Source: Apiotrichum sp. Y4204
Taxonomy: Eukaryota; Basidiomycota; Tremellomycetes; Trichosporonales; Trichosporonaceae
Reading direction: 5' to 3'
DNA: 64,000 nt
Assembly: GCA_025531455.1 (NCBI GenBank)
Contig: JAMYHL010000044.1
Span: forward strand, 124,001 to 188,000
Numbering within the stretch: the stretch's first letter is position 1; each line of letters opens with the position of its first letter. The notes under the pieces were generated by a model. That model did no database searches, was not told the DNA's origin, and saw only the letters and a list, made by a program, of their open reading frames with translations. Made by a program: the position numbers and the translations under genes. Shown in pieces: positions 33,467 through 44,558 of the stretch.

Positions 33467-36400
33467 ATGGCGGAGCTCAGCGAGCACGAGATTCTGTTCA
33501 AGTGAGTTCTTGGCTGCCGTACTCGCCCCGGCTTTCCCCACCTGGAGCTAAGTCGGTAGTGCTTGGTTTCCAATACATGGGTGTGGTCTGCAGGATATGT
33601 GCTGACATCAAGCACTGCAGCGCTGTCGGCGCTTCGCCGTCCGCAGCTCGTCAGCCTCTCGAAGAAGTACGGTCTCCGCGCCAATGGCAAGGTATGCACT
33701 GTGCTACGCTGTTAATGAGTCAGACACCCTGCTGACAGTGGCCAGAACCAAGAGATGATTCAACGTCTCCAGGACTGTGAGTCACCAGCGGCACAAGCAT
33801 GCAAACATGAATTGCCTGCGCTCGGACCGCATGCATCTATCTCTCGTACATGAGCTAACAATCAGTCGGCCAGACCCTCACTCCGTCGGCCAAGACAGCG
33901 TTCGACTACGGCGTCAACACGCGTGCCCAGCGCAACTCGACGACCCCGTCCGTTAAGATGCCAGAGCTGGAGATGTCCGATGACGATGACCTTCCCGCCG
34001 ACCTGCGCATGGTGACCGCCCTCCAGAGCGCTGCATCGGCCAGCACGATCAAGCAGCCTGCGCGAGAGTCGGACGCCTGGGAGGTGCTTACGAGTGGCGA
34101 CTCGTCCTTGATACATGAGACAGATGGAAGCGGACGGTCTGCTGGTTTGGGCCCCAAAAAGTCGCTTCCCTGGAAGAGTGCTCTAAATGGCAAGCCACTG
34201 GAGAATCCCACTACTTGTAAGTTTACACAACAACAAACACACAACAACAACAAACACACAAACATCGCATCACTCCATCATCATCCATCCACCCCGTATA
34301 TGCTTACTAAACTCGCATCAGCATCCAAGCTCCACCGCAACGATTCGAAAAGCAGTTCTCTCAAGTCTCTGGGTAGCTCACTCCGCCGTGCGGCCTCCCG
34401 TTCTCTCTCCATCACACGTAAACACGGTGCTGTCCTGAGTGCGAGCACAAACACAAACCATTCTGCAACTACAACATCCTCCACCATCCCTTCCAGCAGC
34501 AAACCACCAACCATCCTCTCTCCCGTTCGTAGCCACAGCCCTGAACAAGAGACAGAGAACGTCGGCGACCAGCCTATGGACGAGGACGACGATCCTCCGT
34601 CCCCTGCATCAGCCATTGGCGTCGCCAAACGCCACTCGTCTATGTCCCTCCATCCTGTACACCGTGCCAGCACTATCCGTCTTGTATCCCCCGGTCCATC
34701 CGCCCTTCAGGAGCTAGTTCGGGCAGTTTCTCCCGATCCGACACTGAACGACGACGACGAGTTGCCACTCACCGGCCTTAACTCCGTCGACGCCATCCGG
34801 AAGCGTGCTTCCATCCAGTTCCCAAGTGGCTTCAACATCACCGACCAGCGCGCTCTGAACCGCCGTTCCATGCCCATTCTCATGTCGCCGCAGGCTCTTC
34901 AGCAGACCGCTCGCATAACTAGCGCGCCCTCCCCCGGTGGCCTTTATCCCGACCTTTCGAAGATCCGCATTGCAGACACACCGATGCGGGACACCACTAC
35001 TCGCGCAGCCTCGCTGAACCTTCCTGGGAGCTTCCCAGTGGACCCAAAGCCTTCATCGCCAAAGATCACCTCGCCGACGTCCCCCTCCTCTCCTTCCTTC
35101 GTCTTTGGCGCAGGCCATGGCACCAGCGGTGATGCTTTCTCCAGCGCTGGCATGAAGCTGCTTGAGGAGATGCAGGCCAAGATGGGCGGCACTGCTTTCA
35201 ACCCCGAATTACTGAAGGGAAAGCGTGCTGAAGTAAACAAGCTCGTGGCAACAAACACCGACCTAGGTAGCGGCCCGACTGGTGGATGGGGTCTTTCGTC
35301 CTCAGAGCGTGTCACTGCCGACCGCTTCGCGAAGGCTCACGAGCGCATTTTCTCCCAGATGTCCTCTATCGACTCTGCCAGCGCCGCCAGAAGTGTCAGC
35401 GCCTCCGTTCCTCCTGGTACCACACCGGGTACCAAGCGCAAGCTCGACGGGGGATCCACGGACTCGAACTCCGGGTCGCTTCCCCGCCTCGTCAATGGTC
35501 TTCCTGCTGCTCGCACGGTGTCGGCTTCATCTCAGGCGACAGACACCAAGGAGGAGGAGGCTGCCCGCAGCAACAAGCGCACAAAGACGTCCGCCGCTCC
35601 CCGCTACATGAGCTCCATCCGTGGCGCTGTCTCTAAAATCTCTGCTAGCGTAGGCCCTGGTACACCCACCTCCCGCAGCCGTCGAGCGGAGGCACGCAGC
35701 CGTTTCCCCTTCCTTGCCACCAAGAAGACCACCGAGGCGAAGGGCGGTAGCGATGCTGCTACGTCTGATAGCTCCAAGGCACCTGCGAAGAAGACTGCCG
35801 GCCCTCAGCCACCCAAGCGCGTGTCGTCTCTCCAGAGCAGTACCGCCTCAATTCCCGCCCCAAGCAAGCTGCGCACCCCGTCTGCTACGACTGCCGCTTG
35901 TGCCACTTCCCGTGCGATTGCCAGCTCCACAAGTAGCGCTGGATCCAACCAGTCGGCCAAGTCGCGCGTGGCATCCGCTTCGAGCCGGCCGCCCGTTACC
36001 ATGGTGCCGATGAAGGACGGCAGCAGTGGAGCTGTTCCGTCGAAGCGCTCTATATCGCACCCCCGGCCTATGTCTGCGGCTTCAACCTCTGCTCTTTCTC
36101 GCTCCACGCCGGCTTCGTCCAGCGGGCTCCCCCAGCCTCGCAAGGCCGACGCTCTGCTGAGCTCTCGTGCCAATGCTAGCGCACCAGCACTCAACCGTTC
36201 CTCACTGCACACTCCCACTGCATCCTCGCTGGCGCGCATGCAATCGACGGTCAAGCCCCCCGCACCGGTCATTCCCACCACTCCTGCTCTGTCCACGCCC
36301 AAACGTCCGCTTCCATACCCTCCCAAGGGATCAGCAGCGACGCAGTCTGGTGTCTCCATTGCTGGCATAGCGCCCCAGATTCCGACCACCTCGCCGTTCG

Positions 36401-36825
36401 GTGCGGCTTCGTCTCGCGCCAACTATCTCTTTGAGTCCAACTTCCACTTCCCTGCCCCGTACGCGACTGTCGAGTCTCCCAAGCGTCCTCTTCCGATGCC
36501 TCCTACGGTGCGCTATCCAGTGGTCTCGGACTTCCGGTCGCCGACTACTGGTATTAAATCCCCCACCGCCGGACTTAAGTCTCCCTCGGCTATGAAGTCG
36601 CCGACGGGTATCCCCCGTCCCCGCCCGATGTCCACCCCGCAGCGCGTCGGCAAGTCCCCAGCCCGCCCTACCATAAGCTCGGCGCAGCGTGCGCGCGCCC
36701 GCGAGAGCGGCGTGGCAAGCATCAAGGCCCGCGGTGACTCGACGGTCGCGCAGCGCCGCCTCGAGATTCGCGCCCGCCACGAGCGTATGAAGCAGGAGCG
36801 TGAGCTGCGCGCCATGCTGGGTTAG
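33467..36825 (+). CDS. SAP-domain protein, largely disordered (five exons, about 999 aa)
   Basis: Likely nuclear or chromatin/spindle-associated protein. Exons 33467-33501, 33613-33691, 33746-33776, 33866-34216 and 34322-36825. The second exon uses an AAG acceptor, which gives LFNTAALSALRRPQLVSLSK. Residues 12-50 form a SAP helix-extension-helix (LRRPQLVSLSKKYGLRANGK, EMIQRLQDFG). The rest is Ser/Pro/Ala-rich with many SP and TP sites. A short conserved-looking helix RFAKAHERIFSQMSSI lies at about 445, and a basic coil (RARHERMKQERELRAMLG) ends the protein. The SAP domain plus the AHERIF helix and basic tail resembles the layout of animal NuSAP, a tentative idea. Intron 34217-34321 (105 nt, TACTAA branch site) is stop-free and in frame, so retention would give 1034 aa. 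Confidence 0.75.
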
Positions 36826-37314
36826 AAGGAGATGGCTATCAGAGTTGCCACAATGTCGGATCGAGCGCATGTCGAGAGTCACCCCAAGTGCTTTGAAGAG
36901 AACTTTTCCAACCCATTGTTCCGTAGCCGAGCGAGCTACGAGGCCCACCACAACAGTCTGTTACCCATCACATTAGATACCCACTGCACATGCCTGCCTG
37001 CCATTCCAACCACACTACTTGTGCATGTATTATTCCCGCCCGAGAGGAGAGAGGCTCCAAGTGGATGCCGTGGCATGAACTAATAAGAGCATGCACTGCC
37101 GAGCGCAACTTCCGAACATGACGCGATGCAACTGAGTACCTGAGTCTACATAATGCAAGATGCAGTGATCCGATCCCTCCCCCACGCCGTGCCGCTTCTC
37201 CATTCCCCCAATGCCATGCGATGTGTCGTTTCAAGCCACGAGACAAGTACGAGTACGAGTGATTAATGCCGAGAGGTAAACAGGGTGTGTACAGGATGCG
37301 AGCGGCGACGAAAT
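36826..37314. other. Convergent 3' region, SAP gene / PIK1
   Basis: About 490 nt between two facing stop codons. It must hold both 3' untranslated regions. No gene seen. Confidence 0.5.
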
Positions 37315-40300
37315 TTACAAGACGCCTTGGCTGCTTTGTTAGCTCAAAGAAGTTTGGGGTCGCAGCTCACCTGTAGTACTGGAAGGTGTCGTATAGTCGA
37401 GTATAGTTGCTGCCAGTCGAACTGACGATGAGGCGGTCAAGGTACGCGTCGATGGCTGCGGTGGTAAGGCCGAGTGCGAAGCGGTCGCGGAAGTGGGTGA
37501 CCGTGTTCTCTCCAAAGAGGGCAAAGCAGTCGAGCTTGCTGTCCTTCTGCATGAGCTCGACAATGGTGATTAAGCTGTCCGAGTGCTTGCGCGCTGCCTC
37601 GAAGCCCTCCTTGAACAGTTTGCGGAAGTAGGCGTAGCCCGGCGAGTCGAGGCCGCCCATAATCTCGACGTACTCGAGCGGCATCTTGAACGGCGCGGCC
37701 TCAAAGCCCATGTTCCCGCCCGGCGAGTTAGAGAGCATGAACCCAAAGTCGATGTGGATCAGGTGGCCGTCGCGGTCGACCAGGATGTTGCCGTTGTGCC
37801 TGTCCTTGATTTGGAGCAGGTACGTGATGATGCTGTACCCGGCGAGCGACTTGATGAAGTTCCGTCGTGCGCGCGCGAAGATGCCACTGTCGGGCTTGCC
37901 GTACGTGTTCACATAGTGGTCCATGAGGCTCACATGCCCAATCGGATTGCCCTCGGCGACGCGCCGAGCGTACTCGGATTTCTTGATCGAGTGCACCGAG
38001 ACCGCGTCGGTGATCGTCTCGACAAGGCCCGAGCTCTCGCCCGTGATGAGGATACGGAAGAAGCGGGCCCAACACTCGCACTTCTCCTCCTTCCAAATAC
38101 GGGTGAACCGATCGATAAGCTGTGTGGCCAGCTGCTCTTGCCGAAGGTCGGCGCCAGTCTTGACAATAACCGAGATAACGTCCCAGTTGGCGAGGTGGCC
38201 CCACGGCGAGGATGCGCGGATACGAGACTTTTTAGCATTCCAAGATTCCTTGAACACCGCTGCGGACGGGTCCGCTTTGTTGATTTCACGACGCACGATG
38301 CCCTCGTCCTCAGCCGTCTTGCCCTCGGTGTTGCCGACCTCAACGCCCTGGGGTCGACTCGTCATGCGCTGGACACGCTCCTCCTCGAGGGCCATCATCT
38401 CCTCCATGATCCGCTCACGGATGGCGGCAGCTTGGACCGCGGCAAGACGCAACTTGCCGCCCTGGCCGTTTGATCCTGGCGGGCCATCGCTTGTCTCCTT
38501 CTCCTTGTCCTTCGAGCCCGTGATCCACCCTGTGCCAGGTATCCAGCGGAGCGCACCAGATGCCGTTGATGTCGGAGCCTCGGGCACTGCTGCCTGCTGA
38601 GAGGCATTCAGCTGGGCAAGCATGACAGCGGCGGTGCGCATCCGTTCCGAGTAGTCTTCCAATGAGATGAGACGCTTTGGTGTCCCGGCACGCGGTTCCA
38701 TCTCCGCCACAATGGGTGAAGCAGGCTGCGGTGTGGCAATCCGGTCACCAGCAAAGCTGCCACCATTGGCGAGCACCGGCGTATGCGGATGAGATATGGG
38801 TGCATTGCCACCAAGCGATGAGCGGCGTGGCGGTGACGCATCGCCGCTGTTCCATACCTCAAGGTCGAGCTGTTTGTTCTTCGGTGCAGACGGTAGAGGC
38901 AACGAGTCGGCAAGGTCTGGCAGGTTGTCGCGAACGGAGAGCTTGTTGCCATACAGTTGCTCGACAAGGTCCATTTCCTCCACTTCCTCGGGTGCGATCG
39001 ACTTGCGCGCCTCGATCGGCAGAACGGGCGAAATAACCTGTTCCGGGACGCGCACCTCCTCATTCTCGATCGCGACGATCGGAACGGCTTGCGGCATCGG
39101 CGCGCCAAATCCTTCAAACGTCGGCGGCGTCACCACTCCTGCCATGCCATTCTCCTTTTTCCGCCGCTTCATATCCTCCTGCATGACAATCTTCTTGAGC
39201 AGTTCGCGGTTTTCTCGCCTTGTGGGGTCAAAGTCGAGGTCGTCCTGGAGAATCTCCACATGAAGGACATACGGCGCGCGTTCCGCCGAGTTGAGCACGA
39301 CCGAATCGCCAGGCGAAATGCGCACCACGCGGGAATGCGAGTTGTGCTGCTTCTTGTCCGGCCGTAGCAGGTTTTTGCTCGACGAAACCTTCTGGTCCCC
39401 ATGACGGTGGTGATCCGCATTGCACCACAAGGGCATGCACACTTCGGCAGGGAGCATGTGGTTAAGACCTGTGAGCTCAGCTCGCAATGCCGAAATCCGC
39501 GCGGGCTTGGGAATGACAAGCAGGCGGTTGGAGATATCCTCGAGCAACAACAGGAAGCGGATCTCGCTGCGGCAATAGTGGCTCTTGAGAAGCTGGCGTT
39601 GTGCCTCGAGAGAATACGCGCCCAGCAGCTGATCGGCAGATGCCGGGCGGCCAGGGGTGCCTCGCCGGGACATGCCGCCGGCTGAGGGCAGTTCTGGGAC
39701 CGAGTGGAACGCCTGGTGGGTCGCAAGGAGTTTCGGCAACGGCGGAGGCGGCGTTCCGGGACTCTGGCCGAACGGGTCGCGTCCTCGCTTGTCACTCTCC
39801 ACTTGGAATATCGGCGTCGATTCCGTACGTGAAGAGCGCAGCGCCGGGCTAGTGTATGAGGGATGTAATGGCGGGCGCTGAGTCTCCGTCGTCGACTGCG
39901 ATGCTGACCGCGCTGTCGGGCTCGGCCGCCGCGCTGCAGGCTGGACAACGACCACCGGCCTAGAGGGCATGCTGTCTTCTTCCTCCGAGACGTCCTCGCT
40001 CTCGGCCGGGGGTGGCCGCACACCCGACGCCTTAGAGTCCCATTGTCCATCTGCGCCGCCTGTGCGGTCAACCTCAACTCGAGAGCGGCTCTCTTGCTGA
40101 TCGTCCATCGGTTTCCGGCCCTGGAGGACCGCCCACTCGCCGACGAGACCTGTAAGGCCAGGCATGGCGGGCCCGGCCAGCATTGCAGTCATTCCGACAA
40201 GAGCAGAAAACGCGTGCGGGTTGACGCGAACCGGCGGTGCCAGCGAATCAGCCACCGGTTCCTCGGACAGTAGCGCTGAGGAAATTCCACCCATGGCCAG

Positions 40301-41099
40301 CGACGGGTGCGGAGATGGTGGTAGCGAACGGTACGGCGACGCGTTGGGTTCTGGGGGGTCGCCGAAGAGAATCTCGTGGCAGCGGTGCAGGACGCGCTGG
40401 CAGATCTTGAATGCGCGCGGGTTTGAGGTGCGTGTCGGCGTGAGGTCGTGCAGTGCGGTCTGCATGAACCAGAAGGTCTACCATTAGTCACTGCCGTGGA
40501 ACTGAACATGTGACTACTCACCAACATCGCGGAATGTGTGCTCTCCTCGCAACGTGCAATAACGAAGCTTTCCAGTGCATTGCTCTCCGTCGGGCGCGTT
40601 ATGAGCAGGTGGCTGGGGTTAGCAGAGAACGGCGAGCTGCCCTGCTGTGTGGTCGACTACACACGAGCCACCGCGCCGGACTCTACTGCAGCCTCCAAGT
40701 TGCAGTTGCCTACAGTTGACGCTCCACATCAACTTGCGAGCAGCTTCCCAGACAGCCGCAGTAGTGACTCACCAAATCTGTGGCCAGTAAAATTCTACCT
40801 CCTCGGAAGGCATCGACTTCATGCGCCAGCAGAGGTAGTGGCTAATACCTATGCTCTCGGGATACGTCTTGAGGTAATGCATCGCGACCGATATGTTGAA
40901 GTACGGCGAGAGGAAGAGGCGGAGACTGGGAGTCAGTGCTGTGCGGATCGAGACGGGCGTGGGCTGCTTCGGACGTCCGCGTTACGGAGCGGCGAGAGCA
41001 ACAGACGAAGACCGAGGGGTGCAGGGTTCGTAATCCGAAGCGCCGGACAAGCTCGATCACCGCAGCTCCGAATCATACTCACAGGAGTGCGTGCGACAT
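37315..41099 (-). CDS. PIK1: Phosphatidylinositol 4-kinase PIK1 (PI4K III beta type), 1127 aa
   Basis: Makes PI4P from phosphatidylinositol on Golgi membranes and in the nucleus. Minus strand, exons 41099-41083 (17 nt), 40925-40773, 40612-40522, 40477-37371 and 37330-37315 (16 nt); introns 157, 160, 44 and 40 nt, phases consistent. The N-terminal lipid-kinase-unique helical region spans residues 1-110 (AMHYLKTYPESIGISHYL, EEVEFYWPQICHLLITRP). A middle block around the RSEIRFLLLLEDISNRLL and LNSAERAPYVLHVEILQDDL motifs is the PIK1-specific homology. The kinase domain has the catalytic DRHNGN (Asp979) and IDFGFML (Asp997). The last exon supplies the canonical C-terminus SQGVL. Its acceptor is AAGCAG, and CAG gives the family-like end. 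Long disordered linkers are normal for fungal PIK1. Confidence 0.95.
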
Positions 41100-42429
41100 G
41101 GCGGGCGTGTCGGCGGTGCCGTCGGTGCCGGAGAAAACGATGAGGGGGGAGAGACGCCCGTCGGCGTCACTTTAGACAGCGCCGGGCGTGGGGCCGGGTA
41201 TAAAGCCGGCTCGGTGAGCGCGGGAGTGCGGGGCCGGTTCAATTCCTGCAGACGGACGGCGATGGCTCCAATGACGGGGTGATAGCGACGTGGTTATAAG
41301 ACCGCCGTGGTTAGATGCCCGACAGAGCGCGGTGAGAAAGGATACGCCGACGAGCTCGGCTGTCGGAGCGGACGAGGCGGGGAGGGGTGCGGGGTGGGGC
41401 GCGGAACGTGGCGGGCGGCGATGGGCGATGATTAGGACGGGCGCGTGTCCATACCGCTGTGGGCTATACACACTGTGCGCGTAAAGAGGCGACAATAGTG
41501 GTGGGGATGGAGACAGCACCAGGCGGGATGAGGAAATGGTGACCTGTCGAATGGTAATGTTAATGTTTGATGATGGAGATGACCCTCCCGTCTCGGTGGA
41601 TGCGGATGTGGATGGGATGGATGTTTAGCGGCGTGAGGTGGAATGTCCAGGGCCCAGGGCACATGGGCACAAGGGCGGCCAGGAGCCAGGAGGGGCGGCA
41701 CTCGGCAGGGCGACGCCAGTACGCCAGTGTGGGTTCAACGTTTTGGTCCCAGCCACGTTGCCTCCATCCAGTGGCCAGTGGCCACTCCGGCCAGTCCATG
41801 CAGTCCACTCCTCTTCATCTCATTGTGCTCTCCGCGCTCGGTGCTCGGCACATCGTGTCATGTCCCGGCGAGCTGGGCGATTGGGCCAGGCCGATGCACC
41901 ACGGGGCGGAGCTGCTGGCCTGCTGGCTTGATCGCAGACACGCACGCGGTCGGCATGGTGCAAGGCACAGCCCATGCCGTACCATTTGCGTGGTGTCGGC
42001 CCTCCACCGCACCGAACACCGGCCACCGGAGATCGGACTCGGCGGACACCAAGCGTACCGGCGGCGGGTCACAGTTGCGCATGGGTCCTCGATCCACGAT
42101 TCTCGACACGCATGTTTGCAAGGCACCCGGCGCCCGTGTGCGTTCAGGATCACACACGGGCACGGATACAGGAGCGGACTCCGCCAAGGCCGGCGTTGAT
42201 GCCGCTCCGAGCTTGCTCTTGAGACCGACCAGGATCTTGCACACTCAGTCAGTGGTTGTCCAAATCTGACATTGCCTTCACACCGCTCCTCGAAACTAAT
42301 ACCCAACATGCATGACACCTGAATGGAATACAGACCACTACTGAACCACATCTTATGACCATGAGCCTAGTACGACGAGAAGAAAGTCGAAATGGAAGGC
42401 AAGTTGGCAAGCGCCATACCTGGATCGGC
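41100..42429. other. Upstream region of PIK1 and 3' side of the F-box-like gene
   Basis: 1.3 kb, GC-rich, with many shadow ORFs on both strands but no consistent coding pattern. Presumed PIK1 promoter (41100 to about 41600) and 3' region of the minus-strand gene ending at 42430... the two genes are in the same orientation, PIK1 downstream. Confidence 0.45.
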
Positions 42430-43611
42430 CTAGCCGTAATTGATCAGATCCTCAAAGACGACCTCGTTAATGAACTGGTAAAACATTTCGGGGTTGACGA
42501 CAGTCTCGAGCTCGAAGCGCTCCTGCGTGACACTGGAACGATATTTTTCAACTGATTTGTAACCGAAGTCCCGACCATTGGGGAAGTGGTACTCGAAAGC
42601 TTCGGTCGAGTCGGAACCTCCCTTCTCGATGAAGAAATAATAAAAAGCGTCTAGGCCGACAACGGTGATAGTCGGACGGCGCGTCAAATAATGGCTATCA
42701 CGAAGGAGAAACAACAGAATGTAGCGGGGGTCCGGAAATGTTTTATCGTCCGGGAGGGAACCCGACACGGGGAAGATGGGCGACGCCATTTGATGGAAGA
42801 GCAGAACAATCTCCTCGATTTCCTCGAACTCGGAGGAGGTGCCAGAGGGCTGAAAGTTGGCGCCCTTCAGGGAGAACTGCGTGGGATGCCAGAGGATGGA
42901 GATGGTCCACCTCTTGGTGCCACGCGGGGGGACGACCGAGAGCACCGGATACCGGAGGTTGGACGGGGTGCACGGCACAAATGTGATGAGGTGCGGGGCG
43001 GAGATCTCGAGCGTCCTGAAGAGAGTGCCAGGGACGTGACGGCGGACTTGAACGTTGGGTAGATCATCGACGATCCGCGCCTCCATTTCTGCGCGGCGAC
43101 TGAGCTGGTTGAGCAGCTGCTGGAGCGCGTCCGATTCCGGTGGCGACATTTGGTTGATGACGGCGGCTGCTTGAGTGAGAAAGTCGTGGGTGAGGACGAT
43201 GGGAGGCTGGTAGATGTGTATGGGAGGCTGGAGCACCATGTGCGGCGGAAGAGGTGGCCCATAGCCCCTGCTGATACGCTGAACACGACACGTTTGGAAG
43301 CTGGTTTCGTCAATGATGCGTGTGTTGCCGAGGCGCGTGTGCCACAGTTGTTGCGCAGGACTGCTCGCCTTGACAAGGTGCCAGGGCCGGCCGGGGAGGT
43401 TGTCGCCGTTGGCTGCGACGAGGTGGTCGTCGTCGTCGGGAGTCCTAATCATGATGTGCTTGAAGAGGAGCGCGTCGGCTCGACGCTGAAAGTACCTTGA
43501 GACGGCGCGGAAGGAGAGAAGGACCTCATGGGGTGCGTAATCGACAATGCTGTCCAGAATGTGGGGAAACCCTAGGTGGTCGACGGTGGTTGTGAGCGTG
43601 TCGGGATCCAT
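42430..43611 (-). CDS. F-box-like protein, intronless (393 aa)
   Basis: Single-exon gene. The start is MDPDTLTTTVDHLGF: the 79 codons upstream in frame are a Ser/Pro/Leu-rich leader, and a TATAAAA sits inside them. Residues 10-60 look like a degenerate F-box (LGFPHILDSIVDYAPHEVLL, then RAVSRYFQRRADALLFKHI), the common start of large paralogous families in Tremellomycetes. The remainder has alternating hydrophobic strands (APHLITFVPCTP, RYPVLSVVPPRGTKRWTISI, TITVVGLDAFYYFFIEKGG) and an acidic, amphipathic end. If the F-box is real the protein would be a substrate receptor of an SCF ubiquitin ligase. No leucine-rich or WD repeats are visible, so the target-binding part is unknown. Confidence 0.65.
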   Translation of the reverse strand: MDPDTLTTTVDHLGFPHILDSIVDYAPHEVLLSFRAVSRYFQRRADALLFKHIMIRTPDDDDHLVAANGDNLPGRPWHLVKASSPAQQLWHTRLGNTRIIDETSFQTCRVQRISRGYGPPLPPHMVLQPPIHIYQPPIVLTHDFLTQAAAVINQMSPPESDALQQLLNQLSRRAEMEARIVDDLPNVQVRRHVPGTLFRTLEISAPHLITFVPCTPSNLRYPVLSVVPPRGTKRWTISILWHPTQFSLKGANFQPSGTSSEFEEIEEIVLLFHQMASPIFPVSGSLPDDKTFPDPRYILLFLLRDSHYLTRRPTITVVGLDAFYYFFIEKGGSDSTEAFEYHFPNGRDFGYKSVEKYRSSVTQERFELETVVNPEMFYQFINEVVFEDLINYG

Positions 43612-44558
43612 GGCGACAAAGGCGACCAGGCGACCAGGAGGTGAGGGGAGAGACAGGTAGATAGAAGAGGAAGAAGGAGAGGAAGAGTGAGTTGGAGAAA
43701 GAGAGAGCGGGGGTTGGAGGTGTCGGTGGACGGACTGTTTTATATGCGAGGAGCGGCGGTGAAAACGAAGCCGAAAGGCGGAGAACGGAGCGGAGACGGC
43801 GAGGGTATGAGGACACGAGAACATTGTACACATATACACATTCAACATTCAACATCCCTCATCCCACATACCACACATCCACGGACCGCCACACAAAGAT
43901 CCAGTCAACCACCGCACACAGAACACACACAATTTCCGCTCACTCCGCTCGGACGCCGCAATGGCGTCATGGCCGTGCAGCGTGCGGGGCTTGCAGCGTC
44001 ACGCGTGATGCAGAGGCCCAGAGGTCCGATGTGGTCGATGTGGGATGAGGGATCGAGATTCCGCCGATCCACCAGGTCGCGTCCTGATCGAAGATGCTTC
44101 TGATGGGCCTCGAGGCGGCGTTACCCTGATGGCCTGATGGCCTCGCGGCCTCGCACCTTCCTCGCCTGGCGGTTGCGATCACGCTGATCTGGAACATGGT
44201 AGCACCCTTTTTTCGCGTAGCATGATCTGCAGATCTGCATGTTAACGCTGATCCATTGTCATTCTGGGGGCGAGATTACCAATTACCCATTCCCAGCTTC
44301 GCAGCCTGCTTATCAGTCTGTCGCTCCGTCAAACAACCAGCTCATAGCTCGTCTGAATACGTCAACCCGCACACAGAGGAGCAATATGGGTGCATACGCG
44401 TCGGAGCGCCATACGTCACTCGGAAGGGCATGAGACACGAAACACAACAGACGGATCCCAACCCTGGCACCAGCGTCCGTCTGTGGCGAGCAAGGCCGCC
44501 GGCGGCGCTTGCTCTCGTCGCCTCTCTTCTTCTTGATACAACTCGGCACGATCTCCAT
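43612..44558. other. Promoter region of the F-box-like gene
   Basis: About 950 nt between two minus-strand genes. The proximal 130 nt are purine-rich on the plus strand (a CT-rich leader on the gene strand). A CA/CAC-rich patch lies at 43825-43935. No other gene seen. Confidence 0.5.
43738..43744 (-). promoter_or_regulatory. TATA box
   Basis: Minus-strand TATAAAA, about 127 nt upstream of the F-box-like gene start and followed by a pyrimidine-rich leader; it supports the downstream start choice. Confidence 0.5.

Noticed and set aside
39169..40077. 302-codon ORF in a second minus-strand frame within PIK1
   Set aside because: Same strand as PIK1 but offset frame, Arg-rich; PIK1 homology is unambiguous in the main frame.
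41225..41250. tRNA-like B box (GGTTCAATTCC)
   Set aside because: No matching A box, acceptor stem or full T-stem pairing; it lies in the PIK1 upstream region.
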